From the NCBI RefSeq assembly GCF_019457635.1, contig NZ_CP080412.1, positions 930,001-994,000 on the forward strand: a stretch of DNA of 64,000 nucleotides, given 5' to 3'. Source of the DNA: Shewanella mangrovisoli (GTDB lineage: Bacteria; Pseudomonadota; Gammaproteobacteria; Enterobacterales; Shewanellaceae). The position numbers and the translations under genes were made by a program. How positions within the stretch are numbered: the stretch's first letter is position 1; the number at the start of each line of letters is the position of its first letter. Positions 31,450 through 42,220 of the stretch are shown here, one piece after another. Under the pieces are notes generated by a model, which made no database searches, was not told the origin of the DNA, and saw only the letters and a program-made list of their open reading frames with translations.

Positions 31450-31508
31450 GACAGTCCATTTATTCGAGTGATTTTTCGCAATTCAACCATGACGTTGTTA
31501 GCGCAGGC

Positions 31509-32672
31509 TTAGATGAGTACCTGATTGAGCACTCTTTGCCAGTTTCCGCCCATAAAGCGGTCGCGATCGGTCGACTTAAAGCGGGCCTTAGCTAACGCAT
31601 CGTCGATACGGCTCATACGCTCGATATGGTTTAACTCGGGAATGACCACATGCCTTGGCTCAGCATCAAAACCTAACACTTTTTTAGCCCTTAGGCTGTA
31701 CCACCATTCCTGATATTCCTTCACACCCTGGGCATTGTCGTTATTCAGGGCTAACAGATTTTCTTGGCCTCTGAGCGGATAATCATTGGCGATGGCGACA
31801 CAATCGACCCCGCCGATACGGGCTATATATTCTAACTGGCGGATATAGTCATCAACGGTCGGGACGGCATTATTGGTGAGCCAAAAGCTCATCATAAAGA
31901 CTCCGAACACGCCGCCTGAGTCGGCAATGGCGCGGATCACCTCATCGGGGCTACAACGAGCATGTTTGACAATACCACGCGCCGCGCCATGGCTTTGGAC
32001 TATGGGCGCGCGGCTGAGTTTGGCAACATCTAACGCGGTTTGGGCACTGGAGTGGCTGACATCGACTAAGATATTGGCATGATTGAGTTTTTCAATCAGT
32101 GCACGGCCATGTGCCGTAAGAGGTTTATTGAGTCCGCCATTGGCATCGTTATCGAGGGCGCCGCCCGCAAAGGTATTGCCGTAATGGTGGGTCAGCTGCA
32201 GTGCTCGCAGACCTTGGCGGTGAAACTCATCGACGCGGGCCCATTGGTTAGCCTCGCTGTCTTCTTCAACGCAATCCGCGCCTTGGATTTGGAAGAAAAC
32301 CGCAGTGCGATTGCTCTCCCTCGCCAATTGGATATCGCGTCCAGTTAAGCCTTGCAGGAGAATGTCAGGGTGTTCGATGACACGTTTCGCGGCTTGTTGG
32401 ATGCTTTCCATGCAGGCTTTGTAAGTGCGTTTGTAATTTAAGGTGCCGTCGGCTTGTTCAATGGTTTCGATGGCGGAGATATCACATAAAAAGGCATCGA
32501 GCCCAGATGCGGGGACATCGGCTAAGTCATCGGGTAAAAAGGATAAACCATCGATATATAAGCGCCGAGAGCGCGGCGCAGCAAGGCTGGAGAAACTGGT
32601 AAAGGGGCAAAGTAGCGTGGCGGCGCCAATCCCTTTTAACAGCGTTCGACGATCTTGATTAACAGCCTTCAT
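31509..32672 (-). CDS. Tat-exported membrane dipeptidase (peptidase M19)
   Basis: A 387-residue M19 dipeptidase. The N terminus MKAVNQDRRTLLKGIGAATLLCPFTSFSSLAAP is a twin-arginine signal, so the folded metalloenzyme is exported. M19 features include FFQIQGADC, LQLTHHYGNTFAGG with the conserved histidine, ILVDVSHSS, and PIVQSHGAARGI, followed by ARIGGVDCVAIANDY; these supply the two zinc sites of renal dipeptidase relatives. Substrate is probably dipeptides or peptidoglycan-derived peptides. Confidence 0.9.
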   Translation of the reverse strand: MKAVNQDRRTLLKGIGAATLLCPFTSFSSLAAPRSRRLYIDGLSFLPDDLADVPASGLDAFLCDISAIETIEQADGTLNYKRTYKACMESIQQAAKRVIEHPDILLQGLTGRDIQLARESNRTAVFFQIQGADCVEEDSEANQWARVDEFHRQGLRALQLTHHYGNTFAGGALDNDANGGLNKPLTAHGRALIEKLNHANILVDVSHSSAQTALDVAKLSRAPIVQSHGAARGIVKHARCSPDEVIRAIADSGGVFGVFMMSFWLTNNAVPTVDDYIRQLEYIARIGGVDCVAIANDYPLRGQENLLALNNDNAQGVKEYQEWWYSLRAKKVLGFDAEPRHVVIPELNHIERMSRIDDALAKARFKSTDRDRFMGGNWQRVLNQVLI

Positions 32673-32782
32673 GGGCGTGCGCTCTCCTTCAGATGAAGCT
32701 AATTTTTACTTCTTTATACCCTGTTAAGGCGTAGAAGTCTTTGATTAAATCCCTCTTTTACCGATTTAACCCGCAGATTGAT

Positions 32783-33226
32783 TTAGGGTTTTACCGCATC
32801 AATCATTGCCTTGGCTAAGGCATGTAAGCCATTGGTGCGCGAGGGACTTAATTGGCCCTCAAGCCCTAATTGTTTGAAATAGGTGGAAGGGTCGAAGGCG
32901 AGTATCTCGTCGCTCTGTTTGCCGTGACAAGCACTCAGCAGTAAACCGATTAACCCCTTCACGATGCGCGCATCGCTATCGGCCAGAAAATAATGCTTAG
33001 CGTCTTGCTCAATATGGTACAGCCAGGCATCACTCTCGCAGCCTTTCACTTGGGCGGCCTCAAGGCGAAATTCATCCGTTAAACTCGGTAAGGTTTTACC
33101 TAATAACATGATTTGGCGATATCTTTCCTGCCAGTTTGGCGCTTGCTCAAAACGGGCTAACAGGCTTGATGAATCCTCAACGGAGTAATCAAACTCGGTG
33201 GCAGCGGGCATGATTGGCAATGTCAT
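32783..33226 (-). CDS. csdE: SufE-family sulfur acceptor, CsdE-like
   Basis: A 147-residue SufE-like protein that accepts persulfide sulfur from a cysteine desulfurase. The conserved acceptor cysteine lies in QVKGCESDAWL, and the family helix WQERYRQIMLLGKTLP precedes it; GLIGLLLSACHGK follows. It lies 67 bases downstream of a SufS-type desulfurase on the same strand, the CsdA-CsdE arrangement. No sufBCD genes are adjacent, which agrees with CsdE rather than SufE. Confidence 0.9.
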   Translation of the reverse strand: MTLPIMPAATEFDYSVEDSSSLLARFEQAPNWQERYRQIMLLGKTLPSLTDEFRLEAAQVKGCESDAWLYHIEQDAKHYFLADSDARIVKGLIGLLLSACHGKQSDEILAFDPSTYFKQLGLEGQLSPSRTNGLHALAKAMIDAVKP

Positions 33227-33293
33227 GGGGAAAATGTCCTCCTCTTAAGCGTGTTGCCTGATGGCGCAATGATGTAAGCCCTTAGCGAGCGGA

Positions 33294-34541
33294 TTAGAGC
33301 AGCAACTCTTTGACTGAGGCTAAGGCGGCAATAAAGCGGTCGATATCGGCTTTATTGGTGTAGATCCCAATCGATGCGCGGCAGCAACCCTTCAGGTTAA
33401 GGCTTTGCATCAAGGGCATGGCGCAGTGATGGCCGCAGCGCACGGCAACGCCTTGTTGATCTAATAAAATCCCGACATCTTGATGATGTTCATCGCCCAG
33501 ATTAAAGGCAACCGCACCGAGATTATCACTATGGGCAGCATAGAGATGCACATCTCCGAGGGCGCGCAGCTGCTGCTGTAAATACTGCAGTAGTTCTGCC
33601 TCGTGGGCCTGAACCGCTGGCGTTAAGTGTTGTTGCAAAAAGCGGATTGCGGCGCCTAGGCCGATGACTTCACTGATGGGCGGGGTGCCTGCCTCTAAGC
33701 GATTAGGCAAACTGCCAAACTCGGAGCCATCGAAACTCACTCGTTTAATCATCTCACCGCCCGTTAACAGCGGGGTGAGCGTATCTAACTTATCGAAGCG
33801 GCCATACAGCACGCCAATGCCGGTTGGACCATACATCTTGTGGCCTGAAAACACATAAAAATCACAATCGATGGCGGCCATATCTAAGCTTAAATGTGCA
33901 ACCGCCTGCGCCCCATCGACTAAGGTGATCGCCCCCTGCGTCTTGGCTTGCTGCACTAACTCGACAACAGGATTCACTGTGCCTAAGGCGTTCGACACAT
34001 GGCACAGGGCGACTACCTTTGGCTTGAGGGCGAGCAGCGCTTGATAGGCATGAAGATCGAGCCTGCCATCCTGTTCGAGAGGAATAGGTTTAATGATGGC
34101 ATCCGTGCGTTTTGCCAATTCTTGCCACGGCACTATGTTGGCGTGGTGGGCGGCGGTATCGATCAAAATCAGATCGCCCGCTGCAATCTGTTGCGTTAAG
34201 CCATAGGCGACTAAATTGATCGACTCAGTGGTGCCATGGGTGAAGATGATTTCTTCGCGGCGCTTAGCATTAATAAATCCTTGTAACTCATCGCGGACCT
34301 TCTCGTAGTTAGAAGTCGCGCGCGCCGACAATTGGTGCGCCGCGCGGTGCACATTGGCATTGTCGTTCAGGTAATACTGCGCCATGGCATCTAACACGGA
34401 TTGCGGCTTTTGGCTGGTGGCCGCAGTATCGAGATAACACAGGGGATAGTCGCCCAACATTTGCGAGAGGGTAGGAAATTGCGCGCGGATTTGGTTATGG
34501 CTATCGGGCAATGCAGTGTCGGTCGAGGCTGAGTGTGTCAT
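33294..34541 (-). CDS. csdA: SufS-type cysteine desulfurase, CsdA-like
   Basis: A 415-residue PLP enzyme of class V aminotransferase fold that removes sulfur from cysteine to form a protein persulfide. The PLP lysine lies in FYVFSGHKMYGPTGIGVLYG, and the active-site cysteine in VAVRCGHHCAMPLM. LDTAATSQKPQSVLDAM is the usual N-terminal segment and THGTTESINLVAYG the cofactor-binding one. Its partner CsdE follows. It is divergent from the chemoreceptor gene. Confidence 0.92.
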   Translation of the reverse strand: MTHSASTDTALPDSHNQIRAQFPTLSQMLGDYPLCYLDTAATSQKPQSVLDAMAQYYLNDNANVHRAAHQLSARATSNYEKVRDELQGFINAKRREEIIFTHGTTESINLVAYGLTQQIAAGDLILIDTAAHHANIVPWQELAKRTDAIIKPIPLEQDGRLDLHAYQALLALKPKVVALCHVSNALGTVNPVVELVQQAKTQGAITLVDGAQAVAHLSLDMAAIDCDFYVFSGHKMYGPTGIGVLYGRFDKLDTLTPLLTGGEMIKRVSFDGSEFGSLPNRLEAGTPPISEVIGLGAAIRFLQQHLTPAVQAHEAELLQYLQQQLRALGDVHLYAAHSDNLGAVAFNLGDEHHQDVGILLDQQGVAVRCGHHCAMPLMQSLNLKGCCRASIGIYTNKADIDRFIAALASVKELLL

Positions 34542-34845
34542 CTGGGGCTTTACGCAATAAAAAGGCTTTGGGATCTTCGGTTATCTCCCCGCCGAATGCA
34601 AGTTTTCGCGGGCTAATTTCCCGTTATTGTTGCTGTGGTTACTGGGGTTGAAATACGCCAAAGATGAAGCGATTTAAGCTCTCTCCTTTGTGGTCAAACA
34701 CCAAAGGAAATGGGAGGTTTTGTGCTCAAGTGTTTCTATATAAGTTAGTTTTTTCTTGAGTTTAGCTTCAATTCTTCCGCTCTTGTTGAAAACTGCGACT
34801 ATCCTAAATAAAGGATGAGCAGCACTATTCATGGAGAGAGGTTTT
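34542..34845. other. divergent spacer between csdA and the chemoreceptor gene
   Basis: These 304 bp must hold two divergent promoters. I see no ORF, no clear sigma-28 (FliA) promoter for the chemoreceptor and no palindromic operator. A small CCCGC...GCGGG repeat lies near 34589-34611. Confidence 0.4.
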
Positions 34846-36546
34846 ATGGGCCGTTTTTTAAAAGATCTCAGCATCAAGCATAAGATGTTTGCCCTCGTTG
34901 GGGTGATGCTAGTGTTGATGTTGCTGTTATCAGGCTTTAGTTTGCTGAAAATGAAGCGAGTGTCGGACGAAGTCCATGGTATTGCGACCGAGAATATTCC
35001 ACTCGTTAGACTGTCTACCGATGTGACGATTCAACAGCTTGAAAGCTCAATTATCCTCGAAAAGGCTTTTCGCGCCTCGGACATTAAAGTCTCTCCCGAA
35101 CAAAGGTTGATAGATGGTTTTATTGCCGACGTGATAAAGCATAAAGAGTTGATAAATCATGAATTACAATCGACTCAAACCATGCTCAATGATGCGCTTA
35201 AATTATCTCAACCCGCTGAGCTACGAGACAAAACCCTACAATTGAGTCAAGAGATTGCCAACATCATCCAAGGCTTTCGTCACTACGACGCGCAATTAGT
35301 GGCTGTGATAGCGGGAATTGAGCAAAAACAGGAGTCTGCCCTGTTAGCGCAGCGAGTTGATGAGTTAGAGAAAACGCAAAAAGAGTTCAATACCGAGTTA
35401 AGCCAATTTGCGCTGCAATTGGAGCAAATGACGAAGACGGCGGTATCTGTGACCGAAGAGGAAGAGATTAAGGCCGCCTACGGTATGATGATTATCTCCT
35501 CTATTGCGGTCGTCATCGGTTTATTTGTCGGACTGCTTTCTAGTCGTTACATAGTGCAATCCATCACCCAGCTGCGTAATGCGGCCTCCTTAATGCAATC
35601 GGGAAATTTTAGCCACGAACTTGCCGTCACCTCAAAGGACGAATTAGGTGAGTTGACCATAAGCATGAATCAGATGGCATTAACCTTAAGCAAAACCGTG
35701 GGGCAAGTGGTTGACCGTAGTGAAGAAATCGCTTCGATGGTCACAGAGCTTAATGCGGTGGCCGAAAACAATCGCGAGGCGATACTGAAACAGCAGGACA
35801 ATACGGATCAGGTCGCCGCCTCTATGACACAAATGGCCGCGACGATTACCGAGGTGGCGAGCAGCGCCGAGACGGCATCCTTTTCGGCGGGGCAGGCGGA
35901 AAACAGAGCGAAGGAGAGCTGTGGCGTTGTTGAGGCTAGTGAGAAAATCACTCAACAATTGGTCGTTAGCGCTCAACATTCGAGTCAACTTATTCAGCAA
36001 TTACAGGCCAGTACGGGCAAGATCTTAAACTTTGTGTCGGTAGTGGATGCGATTGCCGGGCAAACGAATCTGTTGGCGTTAAATGCCTCGATTGAAGCGG
36101 CGCGGGCGGGCGATCAAGGCCGAGGATTTGCCGTGGTGGCCGATGAGGTGCGAGCATTAGCGACTCGCAGCCAAACGGCAACACAGGAAATCAGTGAGCT
36201 TATCCAAACCTTAGTGGTCGATGCTAAATCGGCTGTGAGTTCGTTTGAGGAAAATGAACGTCAAATCAGTGAGTCATCTGTACTGGTTAATCAAATTAAG
36301 CAGAACTTATTTGAGATCTTAGATGCATTGACGCAACTTTCGCAGGCGAACTCGCAGGTAGCGACCGCAAGTGAGGAGCAGGCGGTCACGGCGGAGGATA
36401 TTAGCGAACGCATTAATGCGATACGTGATTCGGGGGAGCTCGTTTTAAATAGTGCCTTCGAAACGGCTAAAGCCAGTGAGTCATTATCGCAACAGGCGAA
36501 TTCGTTGCGGGAGGGGATGCAGCAGTTTAAGGTTCGAATCGTCTAG
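34846..36546 (+). CDS. methyl-accepting chemotaxis protein
   Basis: A 566-residue chemoreceptor. Membrane segment 1 (about 15-36) and 2 (about 207-230) bound a four-helix-type periplasmic sensor rich in Glu, Leu and Gln. A HAMP domain ([32 protein letters not shown]) and the long cytoplasmic coiled coil follow, with the hairpin tip [41 protein letters not shown] that binds CheW and CheA. No C-terminal CheR-binding pentapeptide is present. Start at 34846 fits GAGAGG five bases upstream better than the in-frame ATG at 34831. The ligand is unknown. Confidence 0.93.
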   Translation: MGRFLKDLSIKHKMFALVGVMLVLMLLLSGFSLLKMKRVSDEVHGIATENIPLVRLSTDVTIQQLESSIILEKAFRASDIKVSPEQRLIDGFIADVIKHKELINHELQSTQTMLNDALKLSQPAELRDKTLQLSQEIANIIQGFRHYDAQLVAVIAGIEQKQESALLAQRVDELEKTQKEFNTELSQFALQLEQMTKTAVSVTEEEEIKAAYGMMIISSIAVVIGLFVGLLSSRYIVQSITQLRNAASLMQSGNFSHELAVTSKDELGELTISMNQMALTLSKTVGQVVDRSEEIASMVTELNAVAENNREAILKQQDNTDQVAASMTQMAATITEVASSAETASFSAGQAENRAKESCGVVEASEKITQQLVVSAQHSSQLIQQLQASTGKILNFVSVVDAIAGQTNLLALNASIEAARAGDQGRGFAVVADEVRALATRSQTATQEISELIQTLVVDAKSAVSSFEENERQISESSVLVNQIKQNLFEILDALTQLSQANSQVATASEEQAVTAEDISERINAIRDSGELVLNSAFETAKASESLSQQANSLREGMQQFKVRIV

Positions 36547-36573
36547 ATTTCAGCGTGTGTGACATCCATAAAA

Positions 36574-36605
36574 AATGCCCAGCTTATAAAGTTGGGCATT
36601 TTTAT
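36574..36605 (+). terminator. rho-independent terminator after the chemoreceptor gene
   Basis: AATGCCCAGCTT and AAGTTGGGCATT pair with one G-T mismatch around ATA, then T residues follow. Confidence 0.88.
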
Positions 36606-36726
36606 GGAGCTTCACTCAAGGTATCACATTGCTCTAACCCACGGTTTTGCCATTATATTTAATGTGGTGATAAGTGTGGCAACTTGCTTACTTCACACCA
36701 TTACCGCGATTATCTGGGCGATATGA

Positions 36727-38517
36727 TTACTTTTTAGGGGCATTCGCGGTGGAGTTTGTACTCGGTTGAACTCGTCCCTGTGGCTTGCCTTGGCGACGCT
36801 GTCCTTGGTTTGTCTTTTCGCTAGACCCTTCGTGATGGCGAGCCTGTTGACTGCGTTGCTGTGAGCCTGAATGAGATTGGCCTTTGGCTTTATGCTCACG
36901 ATTGGCCTTATGTTCGCTATTGCCTGAGTTAGCAGAGCCTTTACCGCGTTGCGGATATTTATCCTGTGGTTTTGGCGAGCGGGCCTGTTCGGCAGTCGCA
37001 GGTGCATTCCTGTGCTCAGCGTTTTTTGCCGCTTGCGGACGCTTAGACTCGCCTTGCTGATTGTGTTGCTCTTGCTGCTGGTTGCGTTGACCTTGATGAC
37101 TGCGCTGGCCTTGATTACTTCTTTGGTCTGAGTGACTGCGCAGGCCTTGATTGCTACGCTGGCCTTGATTGCTACGCTGGCCTGAGCTTGGCTGCGCGTT
37201 TTGGCCCTTTTGCTGTGCTAAGTCACCATTGTCTGCAGTTTTAGGTGCAGGCGTTTTACGAGCATCGCGGCCCGAACCGGCTCTTGGTGCGGGTTTACCC
37301 GCACTGCGGTGCTTACGTTGGCTCGCCACGGCTTTGATTTTGTTCTCTTTACCATGGGCATTTAGGGTCGATTCGGGAAGCGCATGGACAGGACTGAAGC
37401 CTTCAACTTCCTGCCTTTCAAGCACGCGATTGATCAAACGCTCAATGTCCCTGAGCAGCTTAGTTTCTTCGCTACTGACTAAGGATACGGCTTGGCCTAA
37501 GGCGCCAGCACGGCCGGTGCGGCCAATGCGGTGCACGTAATCTTCGGGCACATTGGGCAGATCGAAGTTCACCACTTGTGGCAATTGGTCGATATCGAGC
37601 CCGCGCGCCGCAATGTCGGTCGCCACGAGTACGCGTACTTCGCCACTCTTAAAGTCGGCTAAGGCTTTGGTGCGTGCGCCTTGGCTCTTGTTGCCGTGGA
37701 TAGCGGCGGCGCTGATCTCGGCTTGAATAAGACTCTTAGCCAGTCTGTTGGCACCGTGTTTAGTGCGTGAAAACACTAATACCTGCTGCCAGTCTTCCTG
37801 CTTGATGAGCTGAATAAGCAGCGCCGATTTTTGATTCTTATCGACGGGGCAAATCCATTGTTTGACTGTGTTTGCCGCGGCGTTGCGTGGTGTAACTGAA
37901 ATTTCTACTGGTTGATTCACTAGGCCTTTGGCAAGCTCGCGGATCTCATCGGAGAAGGTCGCCGAAAACATCAGGTTTTGTCGTTTAGCGGGCAACATGG
38001 CGAGGATTTTTTTGATATCGCGGATAAAACCCATGTCGAGCATGCGATCCGCTTCATCCAGCACTAAGACTTCGAGTTGATTAAATTTCACCGCCTTTTG
38101 CTGCTCAAGATCTAATAATCGTCCTGGCGTGGCGACCAGTACATCTACCCCGTGGCGTAGCTTTTGAATTTGAGGATTAATCGGCACGCCACCAAAGACA
38201 ACCGCTGAGCGTAATGGCAGATATTTACCATAGGTTTCAACACTTTCGCTTACTTGAGCCGCTAACTCGCGCGTGGGGGTGAGCACTAAGGCGCGGATTT
38301 GTCCCGCCTTCGCTTTATTGCCTTTAGAGAGTAATTCGAGCAACGGCAGGGTAAAGCCTGCGGTTTTTCCTGTCCCCGTTTGGGCCGCAGCCATCACGTC
38401 TTTACCCGTCAGTACGGCGGGAATCGCCTGTGCTTGAATGGGCGAGGGTGTGTCATAACCTTGTTCAGTCACGGCTTTTTGGATTGGAGCAGATAAACCT
38501 AGGGAGGAAAAACTCAT
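36727..38517 (-). CDS. rhlE: DEAD-box RNA helicase, RhlE-type, with long polar tail
   Basis: A 596-residue helicase. Core motifs in order: Q motif [17 protein letters not shown] (I), PTRELAAQ (Ia), TPGRLLD (Ib), [13 protein letters not shown] (II, DEAD), SATFSDE (III), ARGLDID (V) and [10 protein letters not shown] (VI). The core (about 1-375) is followed by some 220 residues of Arg/Gln/Asn/Ser-rich low-complexity sequence with repeats such as [11 protein letters not shown]. Such tails bind RNA non-specifically. It probably acts in RNA or ribosome remodelling, perhaps in the cold. The tail is encoded by short tandem DNA repeats. Confidence 0.92.
   Translation of the reverse strand: MSFSSLGLSAPIQKAVTEQGYDTPSPIQAQAIPAVLTGKDVMAAAQTGTGKTAGFTLPLLELLSKGNKAKAGQIRALVLTPTRELAAQVSESVETYGKYLPLRSAVVFGGVPINPQIQKLRHGVDVLVATPGRLLDLEQQKAVKFNQLEVLVLDEADRMLDMGFIRDIKKILAMLPAKRQNLMFSATFSDEIRELAKGLVNQPVEISVTPRNAAANTVKQWICPVDKNQKSALLIQLIKQEDWQQVLVFSRTKHGANRLAKSLIQAEISAAAIHGNKSQGARTKALADFKSGEVRVLVATDIAARGLDIDQLPQVVNFDLPNVPEDYVHRIGRTGRAGALGQAVSLVSSEETKLLRDIERLINRVLERQEVEGFSPVHALPESTLNAHGKENKIKAVASQRKHRSAGKPAPRAGSGRDARKTPAPKTADNGDLAQQKGQNAQPSSGQRSNQGQRSNQGLRSHSDQRSNQGQRSHQGQRNQQQEQHNQQGESKRPQAAKNAEHRNAPATAEQARSPKPQDKYPQRGKGSANSGNSEHKANREHKAKGQSHSGSQQRSQQARHHEGSSEKTNQGQRRQGKPQGRVQPSTNSTANAPKK
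37081..37190. repeat. short tandem repeats inside the helicase tail
   Basis: GGCCTTGATTGCTACGCT occurs twice in perfect tandem (37143-37160 and 37161-37178), with diverged copies to the left (GCCTTGATTACTTCTTTGG and similar). They encode the RSNQGQ-type repeats of the helicase and are candidates for length variation. Confidence 0.85.
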
Positions 38518-38922
38518 TAATGGGTCTCTTGTGGCAGCAAAGGGTCGCAGCAGTAGTATGGCCGAATTGGCGGGCGTGCAGCTTACATGAAGAGGCGCTA
38601 GATCGCCATGTTTGAAAGTGGTTTGTTGTTTATCTGGCGCAAAAGCCGATTCAGGAGTGGCTAATTTATCGACCTATCAGTATCTTGTTCAGTATTTAGG
38701 GAAAGATCACGCTTGTGTTAATTTCATTGCTTCTAAGTAATTCAACTTGGGGTAAAATTAACAAACATCCTCAATAGGTTGCAAAGACATTAGCGTGACG
38801 TTGTCGTAAATCAGATTAGTAAAGATAACCGGGGATATTTCCCCTTGCAGCTTGAACTCTGCACCATTGAATTCTTAGGATGTGTCCTATTAGGCATATT
38901 GACGCTCCATGGCAGGTGGATT
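38518..38922. other. divergent spacer between helicase and DUF3626 gene
   Basis: These 405 bp hold the helicase leader and the DUF3626 promoter. The open frames in it (for example 38430-38615) run into the helicase gene antisense and have no family resemblance. No hairpin of note was seen. Confidence 0.4.
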
Positions 38923-39969
38923 ATGACAGCAATACAGCATATTGAACGCCTCGCTCGTAGCCGAAGTGAACAGGCCGTGGCGGTTATTCGAAACGTGCAG
39001 CAGATGTCCAACATTCCCATGCAGGAGATGCAAGCGGCGCTGAAGCAATTGTTACACTGTGGCCGAGTCGCACTGCATTTTCATCCAGATAGAATCGATA
39101 GCCGCGGCATCACAGTGGCCGAAGGATTATTGCGTGATGGTCAATACCGTAGCCAATTCGAAACCCATATCTCCAACGGACAGTTATCCCCCGAGTTAGG
39201 TGGGCCAAGGGATCATTGGGAAAATCAACTCTTTGGCGATGCTTACAAGGGGACTAAGTCTCGACCTAAGTATGGCGCCTTGGACTTAGGTATGTGGCAG
39301 GATGGTCCTGCCCCGCGTTTTGGCAGCTGTTATTTGCTGACCCATTCGCAATTGCTCACGCGCTCGACGTTCACTTATTTAGATTCCTACCGTAACCCTA
39401 AGGAAAAGGGCACCTTATCCTGTTTTGATGATGTATTGGCGGCGCTGCTCACCGAGAGTTTTGAGCGCCACTATGCCTTGGGTAAAGTGGATTTTAAACC
39501 GCTAAACGTGATCCACTATTTGGCGCATCAACTGAATTCTTCCCTGCTGTCGCGCTTTGAACGGCCGATGTCGAACAATCTCGACCATTACATTGAGGCA
39601 CAGATCCACGGTGATGTGTCCCTCGATGAAGATATTGCCATGCTGGTAGCAGATCCAAGTTTTAAAGGGACTGAAATTGGTGCCACCTTGAGCAAGCTCT
39701 GCGATCGCTATGATATCGAGCTGCAGTACCATAATGGCTTTAGCCTGCACACGGCGCAGATCCCCAGTGATTTCCGTGGACCGACTATGCCATCCTTGGC
39801 GAGCCGAATCGCTATCGATGAGCGTGTCGATGCCTATGCCATTGGCGTGGCGGCGCGGGATTTATACCATTCGCCCCAGCATTGGCGCGAGCGGGGGAAC
39901 CGCGCTCAGGTGGCACACGAACTCAAGCTGCTCTGGCATGTGTTAGTCAAATACGGCGCTCAGCAATAA
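38923..39969 (+). CDS. DUF3626 family protein
   Basis: A 348-residue protein. Segments matching DUF3626 are VALHFHPDRI with a conserved HFHPDR, LLRDGQYRSQFETHISNG, and GGPRDHWENQLFGDAYKG, then PRFGSCYLLT. The family is uncharacterised; the HxHxD-like and GGxRDxWE segments look enzymatic but this is speculation. Start at 38923 follows AGGTGGA at proper distance and loses 26 hydrophobic residues of the longer frame that have no family support. It stands alone before cydDC. Confidence 0.82.
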   Translation: MTAIQHIERLARSRSEQAVAVIRNVQQMSNIPMQEMQAALKQLLHCGRVALHFHPDRIDSRGITVAEGLLRDGQYRSQFETHISNGQLSPELGGPRDHWENQLFGDAYKGTKSRPKYGALDLGMWQDGPAPRFGSCYLLTHSQLLTRSTFTYLDSYRNPKEKGTLSCFDDVLAALLTESFERHYALGKVDFKPLNVIHYLAHQLNSSLLSRFERPMSNNLDHYIEAQIHGDVSLDEDIAMLVADPSFKGTEIGATLSKLCDRYDIELQYHNGFSLHTAQIPSDFRGPTMPSLASRIAIDERVDAYAIGVAARDLYHSPQHWRERGNRAQVAHELKLLWHVLVKYGAQQ

Positions 39970-40216
39970 TTAAGGCCGATTGATTAAGCTGGCGGCGAGA
40001 GTTGGCTCAGGGTTCCCGTACTTTGGGAATTTATTGATCTTTATCTCATTTTTGTGAATAGGCTAACAAAAGCTTCCGCTAAGGTTTCATCTACCTTGGA
40101 TGCCTGCGATACTGCGTCCCTATCGAACCTTTTCAACACTTGCAAGCCCCTCGGGGGGATTCAGTGTTTAGCCTATTTCTACAACCTACTGCTTTGCTAG
40201 TTTCTGTTGGAGCACC

Positions 40217-42220
40217 ATGGATAAGTCGTTAGAAAAGTCCCTTCTCGTTTGGCTCAAGTCTCAAAAAAAAGCCTGTGGCTGGTTTGTTAAGCTCTCCGTA
40301 TGGTGTGGAATGTTAAGTGCTATTGCATTGATAGCGCAGGCTTATCTGATAGCCACACTTCTCGATGGGGTTATTGTTGGTAATGCCTTGCAGGCTTTGA
40401 CTGAGGGAGCGAATAGCACTCAAGCACAATCTACAGTTGGGGCTAGCGATTATCTGCCACATTTTATGGCCCTGATTGGCTTAATGTTGCTGCGAGCCTT
40501 ACTCGCCTATGGCCGCGAGCGCGCCAGTTTTGAAGCGGGTAAGCGCTTACGCCAACAGATCCGCGGTGCGGTAATGGATAAGTTAACTCGGCTCGGGCCT
40601 GCGTTTATTAAAGGTAAACCCGCAGGCAGTTGGGCGAGCATAGTTTTAGAGCAAGTAGAAGATTTACAAGATTTTTATGCCCGTTATTTACCGCAAATGA
40701 CCCTTGCTGGCGTGATCCCCTTATTGATCCTCATCGCCGTGTTTCCCATCAACTGGGCGGCGGGGCTGATTTTGCTGTTAACCGCGCCACTTATCCCGCT
40801 GTTTATGATCCTCGTCGGTATGGGCGCGGCCGATGCTAACCGTAAAAACTTCAATGCTTTAGCCAGATTAAGCGGCCATTTTATGGATAGATTAAAAGGG
40901 CTTTCGACCTTAAAACTGTTCCATCGGGGGGATGCTGAACTTAAGGTTATCGAAAAAGCCTCGGAGGAGTTCCGTAGTCGTACTATGTCTGTTCTGCGCA
41001 TGGCCTTTTTAAGTTCGGCGGTACTGGAGTTTTTTGCCGCGGTATCGATTGCCGTATTAGCGGTTTACTTTGGTTTCAGTTATTTAGGTCACCTCGATTT
41101 TGGTTACTATGGCGCGCACGCTCAACTTGGGCCTAATGCGAATGAAGGCTTACCTTTTAGCCTGTTTGTCGGCTTATTTATCTTAATTTTGGCGCCTGAG
41201 TTTTATCAGCCCCTTAGGGATATGGGCACTCACTACCATGCTAAAGCGCAGGCGATTGGCGCTGCCCAAGCATTGATGACTCTGCTGGAACTTCCTGAGC
41301 CCGAGTCGGGTTCTAAACTAGAGCCGGGTTCTAAGCCAGAGTCGAGTTTTGAGCCAGATTCTGAACCAGACTCTTCGCAGGACAAGCTAGGGCAGCAGAC
41401 GCGACTCGATAAGCTGACTCACCTTAGCGTTAAAGATCTGGAAGTCTTTAGTACCGATGGCAGTCGTTTGCTCGGCCCCATCAGTTTTGAGTTGCAGCAG
41501 GGTGAACACTTGGCTCTGGTTGGCCCAAGCGGCGCCGGTAAAACAAGTTTACTCAATGCCTTATTAGGATTTTTGCCCTATAAAGGCAAGCTGCTAATCG
41601 ATGGCGTTGAACTCGCGAGCCTCGACCTTGCCCATTGGCGGCAGCAGTTAGCATGGCTTGGGCAGGAGCCGCAGTTATTCCATGGCACAGTGCGGGAAAA
41701 CGTCGCCTTAGCCAATCCCGAAATGACGGATGAGCAGGTGTGGCAATTGCTGGAGCAGGCCAATATCCATGAGTTTGTCCGCAGCCAATCCCTTGGTCTA
41801 GCCATGCCGATAGGCGAGCAGTCATCGACCTTATCGGTCGGGCAGGCACAACGTATTGCGCTCGCGCGGGCATTGGGGCAGGCCGCGCAGGTCTTTATTC
41901 TCGATGAACCGACGGCGAGTTTAGACAGCGTCAGCGAACAACTCGTCAGCCGCACCTTAAAAGCGGCGATGGCGGGAAAGATGGGCATTATGGTGACCCA
42001 CAGGGTCGAACAGCTGGATCATATGTCGTCCATCCTGGTGCTCGATAAAGGCAAGATAGTCCAGCGGGGGGATTTTGCGACGCTGTCTACTGAGGCGGGG
42101 TTATTCCAAATCATGTTGCATGAAAATACTGAGTCAGTAGCCGATATTGGGCTGGAATCGCCCATGCCTGATACCCACAGCGATATTGCGTTAGGGACAA
42201 CCGAAGGAGCCGCACAATGA
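40217..42220 (+). CDS. cydD: thiol reductant ABC exporter subunit CydD
   Basis: A 667-residue half ABC exporter. Six membrane helices (about 20-320) precede the nucleotide-binding domain with Walker A GPSGAGKTS, signature LSVGQAQR, and Walker B VFILDEPTASLD. CydDC exports glutathione and cysteine to the periplasm, or by newer work transports haem, and is required for cytochrome bd assembly. Two unusual features: an acidic/Ser/Pro-rich linker of degenerate repeats (about residues 361-391) between the two domains, and a C-terminal extension of about 35 residues. The start has GGAG upstream. CydC overlaps its stop. Confidence 0.93.
   Translation: MDKSLEKSLLVWLKSQKKACGWFVKLSVWCGMLSAIALIAQAYLIATLLDGVIVGNALQALTEGANSTQAQSTVGASDYLPHFMALIGLMLLRALLAYGRERASFEAGKRLRQQIRGAVMDKLTRLGPAFIKGKPAGSWASIVLEQVEDLQDFYARYLPQMTLAGVIPLLILIAVFPINWAAGLILLLTAPLIPLFMILVGMGAADANRKNFNALARLSGHFMDRLKGLSTLKLFHRGDAELKVIEKASEEFRSRTMSVLRMAFLSSAVLEFFAAVSIAVLAVYFGFSYLGHLDFGYYGAHAQLGPNANEGLPFSLFVGLFILILAPEFYQPLRDMGTHYHAKAQAIGAAQALMTLLELPEPESGSKLEPGSKPESSFEPDSEPDSSQDKLGQQTRLDKLTHLSVKDLEVFSTDGSRLLGPISFELQQGEHLALVGPSGAGKTSLLNALLGFLPYKGKLLIDGVELASLDLAHWRQQLAWLGQEPQLFHGTVRENVALANPEMTDEQVWQLLEQANIHEFVRSQSLGLAMPIGEQSSTLSVGQAQRIALARALGQAAQVFILDEPTASLDSVSEQLVSRTLKAAMAGKMGIMVTHRVEQLDHMSSILVLDKGKIVQRGDFATLSTEAGLFQIMLHENTESVADIGLESPMPDTHSDIALGTTEGAAQ

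Noticed and set aside
32079..32348. 89-residue plus-strand ORF inside the dipeptidase gene
   Set aside because: It is fully antisense to a conserved M19 enzyme and shows no independent support.
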